Shown here piece by piece: positions 1-7,413 of a DNA stretch of 64,000 nt. Below the pieces are notes generated by a model. It saw only the letters and a program-made list of their open reading frames with translations, was not told where the DNA came from and ran no database searches. The position numbers and the translations under genes are program-made. The stretch is from DATJGR01 sp963735085. Lineage in GTDB: Bacteria; Pseudomonadota; Gammaproteobacteria; Pseudomonadales; Azotimanducaceae. How positions within the stretch are numbered: the stretch's first letter is position 1; every line of letters begins with the position of its first letter. Location: positions 1-64,000 of the forward strand of contig CAVTJP010000002.1 in NCBI GenBank assembly GCA_963735085.1, given 5' to 3'.

Positions 1-17
1 GTTTTCATGGGGCCAGC

Positions 18-36
18 GTACGGAAACTATACGGAA
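18..36 (+). other. Candidate left arm-type recombinase sites
   Basis: Two octamers, GTACGGAA at 18-25 and ATACGGAA at 29-36, lie 11 bp apart in the same orientation. Matching pairs occur at the other end of the element, upstream of the integrase (9033-9102). Tyrosine-recombinase elements carry arm-type sites just inside both ends, so this suggests that the left boundary, and the intact tRNA-Gly gene, lie just outside the window. The assignment rests on the repeat alone. Confidence 0.4.
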
Positions 37-247
37 TTGCACGCAAGGCACTCTGTTCAAGAAATGCCGATTCTCTGGCATCCGCGCCTTGCGATCTGTC
101 GCACAATCCCCAGTGTTAAGATCTAATCGTTCAGGCAGCGAACTTTAGGGAGACACGCACGTGACCAAGGAAGAAATGGATCGAGCGCCGCGCAGAAGGC
201 GGCTGCCACTACTTTTGAATTCGTCTACTGCAACGGCTTAACTGCGC

Positions 248-454
248 ATGACAAATGCCGACGTTGTGTTGTCGCTGATGCTCGACAACGTTGAGACGCA
301 TCAGGTCCATATGTCGTTCACACTTGCGAAGACAATGTCCCAAATATTGGGTGAAGCTAACACGATGTTAGAGACCAAAGGGAAAGTGAAAGTCAGTACG
401 ACGCGTGAAATCGACGCCGCACTTCAAGGATCAGGCGTGGTGAAAGAGTCATGA
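248..454 (+). CDS. Small hypothetical protein, first gene of a two-gene unit
   Basis: This 68-residue protein has no recognised domain. It is mildly amphipathic, with a Thr/Lys-rich second half. Its TGA stop overlaps the ATG of the next gene (ATGA at 451-454), so the two are probably translated together. That coupling is the main reason for believing it. It belongs to the cargo end of the tRNA-Gly element. A shorter possible reading frame starts with GTG at 161 behind an AGGGAG sequence, but it encodes only about 26 residues and is not called. Confidence 0.5.
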   Translation: MTNADVVLSLMLDNVETHQVHMSFTLAKTMSQILGEANTMLETKGKVKVSTTREIDAALQGSGVVKES

Positions 455-1056
455 TTCGCTGGGAGAGTAATCCACCTCGGCCGATTCTCGCCAAGTTCGA
501 GAGCTTACGTTCCTACAAGAACGGTTGGCACTTTGGACAGGGCGAGGCGTTTGCGTCCACCGTGATCGAGCGAGCGCAATACCTTTCCGAGGTTGCGATC
601 GTTATGGGTTTTGGAGACCAGGATGTTCACCCGGGCCATCACGGAAATCTCTTGCTGTCGATCTACATGCGCGAGCGAACAATAGAGATCAACGTGCTTG
701 GGGACGATACGTATGATTTCGATGTGACGCGCTGCGCGCCAGAGCTTGAGGTCAGCTACGAATCGATCTCAATCGATCAAGTTCTAGAGTTCCTTAGGGA
801 GCAGACCAACGTATGGACGTCGTCAGAATCCTGGGGCACGATGATTTTAACTTTCGAGATGGGTGGTTCCAAATCACTGCATTCGAGCCAGATCGACGCC
901 ATTGCAAATCAGTATCGGTCTTCGAAACGGGATGCGCTACGCAAGCAAGCGGGACTGTTTGCGACCATGTTGCGGCGTGGTACCCCAGCCCGAAACGGGA
1001 ACGTTTTGTTCTCTGGCGATTCGAGACTGCCGAGCTTGAAGCCGATTGCAAGTTAG
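451..1056 (+). CDS. Hypothetical protein of about 200 residues
   Basis: The protein contains a conserved-looking core (roughly residues 15-115) with the pattern 'F-x-x-L-x-x-Y-K-N-G-W', then an 'F-G-D-Q-D-V-H-P-G' loop and an 'I-E-I-N-V-L-G-D-D' strand. This resembles small uncharacterised cargo proteins of phages and integrative elements. No catalytic motif can be named. From about 813 another frame (+3) is also open to 1258, so a C-terminal frameshift is possible, but frame +1 ends plausibly at 1056. Nothing else convincing was seen between 1057 and 1310. Confidence 0.55.
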   Translation: MIRWESNPPRPILAKFESLRSYKNGWHFGQGEAFASTVIERAQYLSEVAIVMGFGDQDVHPGHHGNLLLSIYMRERTIEINVLGDDTYDFDVTRCAPELEVSYESISIDQVLEFLREQTNVWTSSESWGTMILTFEMGGSKSLHSSQIDAIANQYRSSKRDALRKQAGLFATMLRRGTPARNGNVLFSGDSRLPSLKPIAS

Positions 1057-1310
1057 ATCGCGTCCCCAGCGAGTCTGGGGACGACTGTCATCTGAACATT
1101 CTAGGGATGAGTAAGAACCAGGCCCGCCGCGATTTGAACAAGTCGGCAACCGGACAGCTTGGCACGTTCAGCGTGTGTGAACCCGACGCGAGCCCAATCG
1201 CTCCGGATCAGATTGCCGCCTACTTTCAATCGGGGAGCATTACCCCGGTCGTTTGACGACTCCCAGAACAGGTGAGCGAACCGAAGTAGCACCATCGGCG
1301 CGTCGTCACC

Positions 1311-1553
1311 ATGAGGCGCGCCACTTTGACCGACACACTACCTCGCCCCACCCGTCGCCGTGCTCGCCGCAAAGGCGAGCGCAGCGTCACGCTGTACGGA
1401 ACGCAAGAATTGTTGGCCATGTTCGAGTGCAGCGACGTGCCTACGTTGCTGGCAAAGCTCGACGCGATTGGCGTCTACCCGCATGTGTCCGGCCCCGATA
1501 CGCTGTCGCCGCAGGTGTTTGTGAGCGACTACCAGTTGCCCGATCGCGGCTGA
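1311..1553 (+). CDS. Small hypothetical protein, basic N-terminus
   Basis: This 80-residue protein has an Arg-rich first 25 residues followed by a compact segment ('LLAMFECSDVPTLLAKLDAIG') that looks like a real folded domain. It lies 23 bp before the HEPN-like gene on the same strand and may be in the same transcript. No family is recognised. Confidence 0.45.
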   Translation: MRRATLTDTLPRPTRRRARRKGERSVTLYGTQELLAMFECSDVPTLLAKLDAIGVYPHVSGPDTLSPQVFVSDYQLPDRG

Positions 1554-1576
1554 CCAATTCGCGAGGTGAGTGCGGC

Positions 1577-2482
1577 ATGTGGACCTTCGATATCATTTTC
1601 CAACTCGCTCCAAACGACGTTTGGCTAGAGTTCCCCAACACTGACAGTCAGATCGTGTTGTTCGATGGGCGAGCGCTAGCAGTCCGCCCACAACAGCCTG
1701 GGAAGATGCTCAGCGCGTCGATCCCGCTCACGTTGAGCCCGGTCGAACCTCTGACGAGCGAAGCAGAGGCAAACGATCTCGCGCAGGCACTCCGCGACGC
1801 GATCTGGTATCTCGGAATCTACTGGAGCGTAGGGATTCGCACACTAAACCACCGCACCTACGCGATCGATGCCGCATCGAAGCCGCCGTTCGATTTTGGA
1901 GTACTGCCGCCGACCTTCGCGCAAGCCGGAACGATCAACGGTGACTTTGATTCGGCATTCGCAGCGATTCCAAGAGCCGTCGCTCTTTCAAGCAAGCAGG
2001 AGTTGGCGGTCGCCTTGTACTACGAGTCCTTCCGGCACGTTCAATTGAGTCTTCAACACTGGTATGCGGTAAGCGCCCTTGAGATGTCGATAACGCAGTC
2101 GAAGCGTGAAGAACGAATCGTGAACGTGATCGAGGAACTGAGGAAGCATGCGAAAGCAATGAAGCTCGAGGCGGACCTGCGAGAGATCGTGAAGGCGACG
2201 CTCGACAACGATCTGAGGGAGTCCGGCTTAGAGTCCATCATGCGCGAAGTAAAGGGTTATCTACCCGACCTGGGGATTTCGGAGGCGCAAGTGGAGGAGA
2301 TGTGGAAGTTGCGGGCAAAAGTCGCGCACGGATCACGGCTCGACGGAAACGATCGAGGCGTGAGAAGTGCGATCGTGAGAACTCGGCGGCTTGTGAGGGC
2401 GCACCTGTGGCACTGCATCGGAAGCGAAAGCCCACCTGCGGTGATTGGCAAGGCACCTAACTTCATTCGGAGCCGGTCGTGA
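1577..2482 (+). CDS. Apea-like HEPN-domain protein
   Basis: The protein has 301 residues, counted from the ATG at 1577, which follows a GAGGTGAG ribosome-binding site. The frame is open further upstream to 1253, but that extension is Arg/His-rich and overlaps the previous gene, so it is rejected. The C-terminal third is helical and ends in 'LRAKVAHGS', which matches the R-x4-6-H signature of Apea/HEPN nucleases and their relatives. HEPN proteins in mobile elements often act as RNases in toxin-antitoxin or anti-phage defence. Its position as cargo beside the capsid module fits a defence role, but activity is inferred only from the motif. Confidence 0.6.
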   Translation: MWTFDIIFQLAPNDVWLEFPNTDSQIVLFDGRALAVRPQQPGKMLSASIPLTLSPVEPLTSEAEANDLAQALRDAIWYLGIYWSVGIRTLNHRTYAIDAASKPPFDFGVLPPTFAQAGTINGDFDSAFAAIPRAVALSSKQELAVALYYESFRHVQLSLQHWYAVSALEMSITQSKREERIVNVIEELRKHAKAMKLEADLREIVKATLDNDLRESGLESIMREVKGYLPDLGISEAQVEEMWKLRAKVAHGSRLDGNDRGVRSAIVRTRRLVRAHLWHCIGSESPPAVIGKAPNFIRSRS

Positions 2483-2679
2483 CCTGCGACGCCAGGGGAG
2501 TCACCGACGAACAGGCGGAGGCTCCCCAATGCGAGGCCGCGACGATTCTCGAAGATTGGCATCGCAACGACCCTCTGTAGCGCCCCAGTCGCTACACGGC
2601 ACGCGCGCTTGGGTAGCTGGGCAGCCGGCGCCAACGGACGTACGCAGCCGCACGCTCGACACGAGTAACAACCGCCACC

Positions 2680-2877
2680 TCACGCCACCGCCAGGCGCGG
2701 CTTTTCGGCGACAGGCGGATAATTTGCCGCGTCCAGCAACATGATCGTTGGATCCTCGTTGTGGTCGTACATCAAAACCGCGATCGACGATCCATCCGGG
2801 TCCTGGGCGATGACAGGCAAAGTCTGGCCGGTGATGCCGCGCAGCTCGGATAATCTGTTGGCAACAGCGGTATTCAT
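2680..2877 (-). CDS. Small hypothetical phage-type protein, 65 aa
   Basis: This is the last gene of the capsid module. The start at 2877 is chosen because an AGGAG sequence lies about nine bases upstream; a longer reading frame would place that ribosome-binding site inside the coding sequence. The protein is acidic and compact, with a conserved-looking 'IAVLMYDHNEDPTIMLLDA' stretch. No family is recognised, and an accessory virion role is only a guess from position. Confidence 0.5.
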   Translation of the reverse strand: MNTAVANRLSELRGITGQTLPVIAQDPDGSSIAVLMYDHNEDPTIMLLDAANYPPVAEKPRLAVA

Positions 2878-2894
2878 TTTGTGTGTCTCCTCTT

Positions 2895-3173
2895 TCATCG
2901 CGGCGTCTTCACGGCGAGTGTCCAGCCCCTCGCCACGCCGGGCCTGTCGCCGACATTCGTCGGTTGGTCGCAATGCCACAACGCGCCGGCCAAGGTGACG
3001 AAAGCGCCGCGCTCATAGCGTCTTGAATCGCTCCACACACCTTCGTAACCCAGGGTGACGCCCTTTTTGTCCTGCGATTCAAGCTGCTCAATTCGCGCAA
3101 CTAACGGATCGACTCGTTCTCGCAGAACCTCGCCTATGTACTCGTGGACAGCGTCTAGTGTTGCTGTATCCAT
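2895..3173 (-). CDS. Phage accessory protein with C-terminal carbohydrate-binding-like domain
   Basis: This protein has 92 residues. Residues 1-35 form a predicted coiled coil with heptad-like leucines. They are followed by a compact Trp/Tyr-rich unit ('YEGVWSDSRRYERG', then 'ALWHCDQPT' and 'GWTLAVK'). That pattern recurs at the C-termini of phage head-fibre and decoration-like proteins, where it resembles small carbohydrate-binding modules. It sits 12 bp after the coiled-coil protein and downstream of the capsid gene, so a virion-surface role is plausible. Confidence 0.6.
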   Translation of the reverse strand: MDTATLDAVHEYIGEVLRERVDPLVARIEQLESQDKKGVTLGYEGVWSDSRRYERGAFVTLAGALWHCDQPTNVGDRPGVARGWTLAVKTPR

Positions 3174-3185
3174 TTCACGGTTTGC

Positions 3186-3362
3186 TCATTTCGATTTGCC
3201 TTTTTTCGCCTCGAGTTCGGTAATGCGCGCCTGCAGCTCGACCATGAGCTCGGCAAGTTTTCCGATGTCACTTTGCAGGTATGCAATCGGGTCGGTTCTG
3301 AGAACATTCAGCCCGAGTTCACGGACGGCGGCGACCTGCTTTGCTGTTGGTTTCGCGACCAT
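3186..3362 (-). CDS. Small coiled-coil protein, 58 aa
   Basis: The gene runs from ATG at 3362 to TGA at 3186. It encodes 58 residues beginning MVAKPTAKQV and ending in a Lys-rich tail, with a heptad pattern ('LAELMVELQARITELEAKK') in the second half. It starts immediately after the capsid gene stop and ends 12 bp before the next gene, so it is clearly part of the capsid transcript. A scaffold or head-accessory role is possible but not shown. Confidence 0.6.
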   Translation of the reverse strand: MVAKPTAKQVAAVRELGLNVLRTDPIAYLQSDIGKLAELMVELQARITELEAKKGKSK

Positions 3363-4496
3363 TTACCACTCCACTGCCGAAATTACGCAGACACTCGACC
3401 GAATTCGCTCAGCGCCAAAAAATCGCATCGCCCTGATGGCCTTGCTGCCAGTTTGAAATAAACTCGTCATCGTGGTCGCCGTCGTCGTTTGCGGGCTGCC
3501 GGTGAGCAGCGGGCTGTTCGTCGGATTGTCGAGAAATTCGAGCGCGGACTCGCCCGACACGTCCAACGTGATGACGTCATTGCCGACCGCGAGACCGTCT
3601 GCGTCTAACAGAACGGCAACGTCGCGGGCAGTTTCCGGCGATCCGGCGACCGTTTGCGTCAGGACATCGACCGGCAAAACGCGAATGCCGGCAATCGTGC
3701 CGGAGGTCGGCGTCAGGTCCGGAAATGCCCGTAGGCCGTCGGTGGTCGTGATGGTACTCAACCGTGCAAGTCGCGCAGCAGGGACCGCGAGGAACAGCGT
3801 CGAGGTTGCGCCGAGTTCCAGTTCGGCGAGCGCCAGGCGAATATCGGCGTAACTCTCTGCCGGGCTCGTGCCGGTCGATACGACCGTTGACGCACCATCG
3901 CGGATCGCGTCGAAAAACGCGGTGTTGGTTGTCGTGCTGACGGCACCGCGGAGCTCGCGTGACACCAACGCCATCGCGGCGCCGGACGGATTGCGAAGCA
4001 GCGCGTCGGTCAACACAACCACCGACAGTGCCTTCAGCACTTCCAGCGTCGGTGCGCTCAGCGCTAGTTTTGTGAGGAGTGTTGGCATGCCCGCGCTGAC
4101 TGCGCCACCCACAGCGCCGACCGTCACGGCGGCGATTTGCGTGCGCAGAGGCATCGATCTCGCGAACGGCACGATTGCATCGAACGCGGAGATTGATTTC
4201 AGGCTTTCGATAAACCCGTTGCTGATACTGCGATACGGCGCCAGCGCGCCTGCCCATGTCGCGTCCGATGTCGTTCCACCGCCAACGGCAGCTTTCAGAA
4301 TTTCGTGCGCTCGCGAGCAGCCGAAACTCAGTAACGCGCGTTGCTGAGCTTGTAACGGATCACCGTCTGCCAGCGCCAGCGCTCTCGCCAAGGCGACGAA
4401 TTCACCCGCACCAGATGATTGCTCCGCAGCACCGCCCGCGGCGATGTTCAGTGCCGCTTGCGCTCGCGAGACCGCGCTTCGTTCTAACTGGTCCAT
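3363..4496 (-). CDS. HK97-fold phage major capsid protein
   Basis: This 377-residue protein matches the Phage_capsid (HK97) family in overall layout. It has a helical N-terminal region (residues 1-110), a glycine/alanine-rich P-domain with the typical 'VVLTDALLRNPSGAA' stretch, and a middle region ending 'FPDLTPTSGTIAGI'. The C-terminus contains 'SLFQTGSKAIRAMRF' and ends in valine-glutamate-tryptophan, matching the 'LFQTN..AIRAER' segment typical of these capsids. It would build the icosahedral shell. No protease, portal or large terminase flanks it, which is unusual. It starts immediately after the terminase-small-subunit-like gene and heads a tightly packed module. Confidence 0.85.
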   Translation of the reverse strand: MDQLERSAVSRAQAALNIAAGGAAEQSSGAGEFVALARALALADGDPLQAQQRALLSFGCSRAHEILKAAVGGGTTSDATWAGALAPYRSISNGFIESLKSISAFDAIVPFARSMPLRTQIAAVTVGAVGGAVSAGMPTLLTKLALSAPTLEVLKALSVVVLTDALLRNPSGAAMALVSRELRGAVSTTTNTAFFDAIRDGASTVVSTGTSPAESYADIRLALAELELGATSTLFLAVPAARLARLSTITTTDGLRAFPDLTPTSGTIAGIRVLPVDVLTQTVAGSPETARDVAVLLDADGLAVGNDVITLDVSGESALEFLDNPTNSPLLTGSPQTTTATTMTSLFQTGSKAIRAMRFFGAERIRSSVCVISAVEW

Positions 4497-4952
4497 CTAC
4501 CGATTCCTACGTTGATTCACATCGAGCGTACTCGTGTCATCAAAAATGCAACGCAAAGCTTCGATTTTCTCGGGCATCTGTTGAATCTCGGCGATCTCGG
4601 GGCACCGAATGCGCAAATGATCGAGCAGTGCATTGACCGTCAGATACCACGCAGTTGCCAACGGCAGCGCCAGGCCGCGCTTTTGCGGTCCGTTTGCTGC
4701 GGTGAAGGTTTCGTAAACCGCATCGGCGACCAGCTCGGGAATCACTCCGGCAAGCTCCAGCGTCTGGCGCTCGGCCAACTGGGAGCGCCGCCACGTTGCG
4801 ATCGCGGCCGGATCGACCAACGTTGCGCAGCCCCGCCCCTTGCGGCCGCGCACAACGACAGGCGCGTTGTGATCGCGTATCCAGCGTGCGAGCGTCGCCG
4901 GCTTCTCGCCGATAACGACGGCCGCCGCGGCGATCGGGAGCGCGTCAGTCAC
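4497..4952 (-). CDS. Terminase small subunit-like DNA-binding protein
   Basis: This 151-residue protein begins with a winged-helix-like DNA-binding unit (residues 1-60: 'IGEKPATLARWIRDHNAP' and then 'IATWRRSQ'). That unit resembles the Nu1/TerS-type recognition domain. The rest is helical and could serve oligomerisation. It lies directly upstream of the capsid gene with no gap, a normal place for TerS. In phage satellites a private TerS redirects packaging of helper machinery to satellite DNA. The triple bipartite repeat just upstream (4997-5233) is a candidate target. The assignment rests on position and HTH likeness. Confidence 0.55.
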   Translation of the reverse strand: MTDALPIAAAAVVIGEKPATLARWIRDHNAPVVVRGRKGRGCATLVDPAAIATWRRSQLAERQTLELAGVIPELVADAVYETFTAANGPQKRGLALPLATAWYLTVNALLDHLRIRCPEIAEIQQMPEKIEALRCIFDDTSTLDVNQRRNR

Positions 4953-4996
4953 CCAAAAAATCCGTAAATTTTGATGCGCGGCAGTGCGCGAACAGG

Positions 4997-5233
4997 AGCT
5001 GCGCCGGTTTCCAATCCATCGGTCTCAAACCTTCACCCAACCCCCCGCGTCTCATTTTTTTTCGGTCTCTCCGAAGGGTCAAAAAGCTGCGACGTAGCGA
5101 ACAAAAAGAGCTGCGCCGGTTTCCCGGGTAATTGTCTTCAAGCTCGACACTCCCCCCGATCGTTACCATTAGTCTGTCGAAAAGAGCTACGCCGGTTTCC
5201 ACTGTGATGGTGTTCAATCGCGCTGCACCCCCC
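4997..5233 (-). repeat. Three bipartite direct repeats upstream of the capsid module
   Basis: The motif AGCTRCGCCGGTTTCC occurs at 4997-5012, 5109-5124 and 5185-5200. Each copy is followed, starting exactly 28 bases after its end, by a CCCCCC tract (5040, 5152 and 5228). The intervening sequence is not conserved. Fixed spacing with a variable interior suggests a site read by one protein at two contacts or by an oligomer. The repeats fill the gene-free interval 4953-5295, so they could be a packaging (pac/cos-like) site, an operator for the capsid operon, or replication iterons. Confidence 0.7.
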
Positions 5234-5295
5234 GGTCATCCAATGGTGTTGTCAGGCATTGTTTTGAGCATGGCCTATGGCTAGATCTATAGAGG

Positions 5296-5423
5296 TGTCC
5301 CATGAGGGGACATCAAAAAGTGCTGACCATGTCCCGTGAGGGGACACGGTGGGCCGCAATTGGGGGTCCTTTCGTGCGTTCCCGTGTCCCTTCATGGGAC
5401 ATGGGTTGTCCCTTCATGGGACA
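5296..5423. repeat. Four 17-bp palindromic repeats, iteron-like
   Basis: Near-perfect palindromes of the form TGTCCCTTCATGGGACA lie at 5385-5401 and 5407-5423. The same unit in the opposite orientation lies at 5296-5312 and 5330-5346 (TGTCCC, then ATGAGG or GTGAGG, then GGACA). They overlap the 3' end of the HTH gene and are translated within it. Clustered palindromes at a replication gene are typical of an origin or autoregulatory operator in satellites and plasmids. Confidence 0.65.
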
Positions 5424-5828
5424 TGGGGAATCTGAGATCCAGGCTCGGTAGGCATGCGTCGGTACGGGTGTCTCCGCCAAGTCGTGGCGACCCTCGTCAA
5501 CTGCGTGCCAGGTCAGTGCGTACAGGTTGGGGCGCGGTGGCGTTCTCGATCCTGGCTTGGCCAACACCAGCAAGCCGCGTTCCACGAGCGTCTGTTGTGC
5601 CCGCATCAGCAGATTCTTTGAGATACCGCTGCCTTCCTGCGCCTGAGTGCGCGTGAGTCCGAGTGAGCCGTTGTTTTTGCCGTTGTAGACCGACGCGTAT
5701 GCAACGAGAACGCGAAACTCGCCATGCGATAGCGATATCACTGCGGGTGATTCGAGGACTCGCAACGGCATCATCGCAAATCGGCCGGTAGTAGATCGTC
5801 GCTTGGAGTTTCGACGTGTCCCCATCAC
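5313..5828 (-). CDS. Helix-turn-helix replication-type protein
   Basis: This 171-residue protein has a winged-helix domain at about residues 20-110 ('LSHGEFRVLVAYASVYNGKN', then 'LTRTQAQEGSGISKNLL' and 'LVERGLLVL'). It resembles replication-initiation or phage regulatory HTH proteins. The tail from about residue 135 is low-complexity because the DNA there is made of 17-bp palindromes. Its ATG overlaps the stop of the Toprim gene, so it is the last member of a coupled operon. It is the best candidate for the protein that binds the palindromes. Confidence 0.55.
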   Translation of the reverse strand: MMGTRRNSKRRSTTGRFAMMPLRVLESPAVISLSHGEFRVLVAYASVYNGKNNGSLGLTRTQAQEGSGISKNLLMRAQQTLVERGLLVLAKPGSRTPPRPNLYALTWHAVDEGRHDLAETPVPTHAYRAWISDSPCPMKGQPMSHEGTRERTKGPPIAAHRVPSRDMVSTF

Positions 5829-6724
5829 GCTTCCTCCAACTTATCGAGCAGGCCCGATAAACCGTCTTCATCAAGGTGACGGGCGAGCAGTTGCATTCCG
5901 TCGCGTTCGTTCTCTTCCGCGACCATGGCAATTTCGAGTGCCCGTTTCGGCAGGTAGTGTTCGATCGAATCACGAAGCAACTGGCGCAACGTGCCGGCCG
6001 GCAACGCTTCAGCTTCGACGGTCTCCAGAACATGACGGGCACGGATGTCGCCTGACTTGCGCGGCTTTCGCGGCAGGTCGTACTCGTCGATCTGCGCTTC
6101 GTTGATCGCGATACGGTGGAATTCGAGCGGGAAATCGTCACCCAGGTGATGGCGTAGTTTCCGTTCAATGTCGAGGTCGATCAACACGCCGGCAGGGTCG
6201 TAGTCGCCGACGTAGATGACGTTCGCCGACATCTTGTCCGTCGCTTCGATCTCGTCCCTGATGAACTCCGCCGCCTGATACGCGAGCGTGATCGACGTGA
6301 ATCCACCAGCGGGATAGAGGCTGACGGCCAGTTCCCGGCAATCGTGCTCGATGACCCCGGCAATCGATCGGCTTTCGCACCAGACTTCGACATAATGATC
6401 CGCGTGCGACCACAGATCGGCGCGATACAGCGAGTTCATTCGTTCTAGAAAGTCGCCGGCATTCCGAAACGTGTTGACGTGATATCCGCGTCGGGTCGCG
6501 TCGGTAATCCAGCCATACGGAAGCACACGACGAAGACGGAGTTCAGCGATTCGATGCTGAACTTGGTTGTAGCCTTGCTCGGATTTATCAACCGGTTCAG
6601 GGAGTCGCGGATCGGTCATGCGGTAGAAGACGTGTCGCACGCTCTGCGGATGATCGGCGCGAAGAACATCGAGAATCTGTTGCTCGAGTTGTTCGACTGC
6701 GGCCTTGGTGCGTCGTTTCCTCAC
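5825..6724 (-). CDS. Orphan Spo11/Topo VI-A-like Toprim protein
   Basis: This 299-residue protein has an N-terminal winged-helix-like region with 'RHVFYRMTDPR', where Tyr34 sits where the strand-cleaving tyrosine of Topo VI-A/Spo11 is expected. A Toprim-like fold follows, with Glu117 ('VEVWCES') and the D-x-D motif Asp174/Asp176 ('YVGDYDPAG'). No Topo VI-B-like ATPase gene is nearby. Short orphan A-subunit homologues (sometimes called Mini-A) are known from mobile elements. A role in making or resolving DNA breaks during replication or excision is inferred. It overlaps both neighbouring genes by ATGA. Confidence 0.6.
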   Translation of the reverse strand: MRKRRTKAAVEQLEQQILDVLRADHPQSVRHVFYRMTDPRLPEPVDKSEQGYNQVQHRIAELRLRRVLPYGWITDATRRGYHVNTFRNAGDFLERMNSLYRADLWSHADHYVEVWCESRSIAGVIEHDCRELAVSLYPAGGFTSITLAYQAAEFIRDEIEATDKMSANVIYVGDYDPAGVLIDLDIERKLRHHLGDDFPLEFHRIAINEAQIDEYDLPRKPRKSGDIRARHVLETVEAEALPAGTLRQLLRDSIEHYLPKRALEIAMVAEENERDGMQLLARHLDEDGLSGLLDKLEEA

Positions 6725-6939
6725 GTCGGCCGCACGCTTCTGATCGCGTCGAGCACCGCCCGATAGGTCGGGCTCAAAAGCGCTTCGGCTTCGCCCTTCG
6801 AGATCACCAGTTCGTTAGCGAGCTCGTCGACAAGATCTGAGATTTCGGTATCGAAGCCAGTGGCTCGGACCAGCACTGCGCGAAGCACACCGAGTCGATA
6901 TTGGCGAATGATGCCGGCGTCGATCGTACCCGGCTTCAT
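6721..6939 (-). CDS. Small hypothetical protein, 72 aa
   Basis: The start at 6939 (MKPGTIDAGIIRQYRLGVLR) overlaps the stop of the preceding 47-residue gene. A longer reading frame to 7092 exists but would run through that gene. The protein is helical and acidic in its second half. Its stop overlaps the start of the Toprim gene. No family is recognised. The unbroken chain of overlaps is strong evidence that it is translated. Confidence 0.6.
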   Translation of the reverse strand: MKPGTIDAGIIRQYRLGVLRAVLVRATGFDTEISDLVDELANELVISKGEAEALLSPTYRAVLDAIRSVRPT

Positions 6940-7079
6940 TCGTTGACGACTTCGCGCAGTCGGGCGCGGCGGATGCGGTAGTAGCGAGCGAGGTTCGGAT
7001 GCACTAAGATTTCGGCCGTCCCGCCGCACTTCGTGTGCATCGCCCCCTCGCCGTGTTGTCGGCGAGCGGGGTGTTCCAT
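6936..7079 (-). CDS. Tiny hypothetical protein, 47 aa
   Basis: The start ATG (7077-7079) overlaps the excisionase stop, and its own TGA (6936-6938) overlaps the next start. The product begins MEHPARRQHG and contains a lone Cys followed by Gly-Gly ('HTKCGGTAEI') and an Arg-rich helical tail ('YYRIRRARLR'). Its length is below usual gene-finder limits, but the overlaps on both sides argue that it is real. Function unknown. Confidence 0.55.
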   Translation of the reverse strand: MEHPARRQHGEGAMHTKCGGTAEILVHPNLARYYRIRRARLREVVNE

Positions 7080-7327
7080 CATGCTGCGGCATCTCCCTGA
7101 CTTCGAGCCGCGATCATGCGACCGGCGACGTAGGTTCGGCGACCATCCTTGATGACTTGAAGCACGCCAGCTTTGATGTCGTCGTACGTTTTCGCACGCG
7201 ACTGGCGCAGATACGCGCCGGTTTCATCGATGGTATAGCGTTGCAGGGGATCGAGCGGGGGCAGTGTGCGTGGATCGATGCGCGCCGGGGCTTTATGTCC
7301 CTTTGTGCCGTCGTTGGGGTCCGACAT
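7079..7327 (-). CDS. Excisionase / MerR-like HTH DNA-binding protein
   Basis: This 82-residue protein has a typical excisionase-type winged helix at residues 28-70 ('YTIDETGAYLRQSRAKTYDD', then 'VIKDGRRTYVAG'). Such proteins bend attachment-site DNA to favour excision and often repress or activate element promoters. It heads the five-gene overlapping operon, and a good sigma70-like promoter lies just upstream. Its place close to the integrase fits a recombination directionality factor. Confidence 0.7.
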   Translation of the reverse strand: MSDPNDGTKGHKAPARIDPRTLPPLDPLQRYTIDETGAYLRQSRAKTYDDIKAGVLQVIKDGRRTYVAGRMIAARSQGDAAA

Positions 7328-7360
7328 TTGCCAGCCTCATATGTTGTGAGTCCGGCAGTT

Positions 7361-7392
7361 AATATAAACAGGCATCCGGGAATGTCAGTCAA
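7361..7392 (-). promoter_or_regulatory. Putative sigma70 promoter of the excisionase operon
   Basis: Reading the minus strand, TTGACT (7387-7392) is followed 17-20 bp later by an AT-rich TTTATATT block (about 7360-7368). This lies about 35 bp upstream of the ATG at 7327. It is the only strong promoter-like pair in the gap 7328-7413. Confidence 0.45.
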
Positions 7393-7413
7393 TATGCGGT
7401 GACAGTAAGTACC

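Noticed and set aside
813..1256. Overlapping 147-residue frame
   Set aside because: It overlaps the 201-residue gene without its own ribosome-binding site; kept only as a possible frameshifted C-terminus.
1253..1576. Upstream extension of the HEPN-like gene
   Set aside because: The extra 108 residues are Arg/His/Pro-rich, overlap a better small gene and precede a strong ribosome-binding site at 1577.
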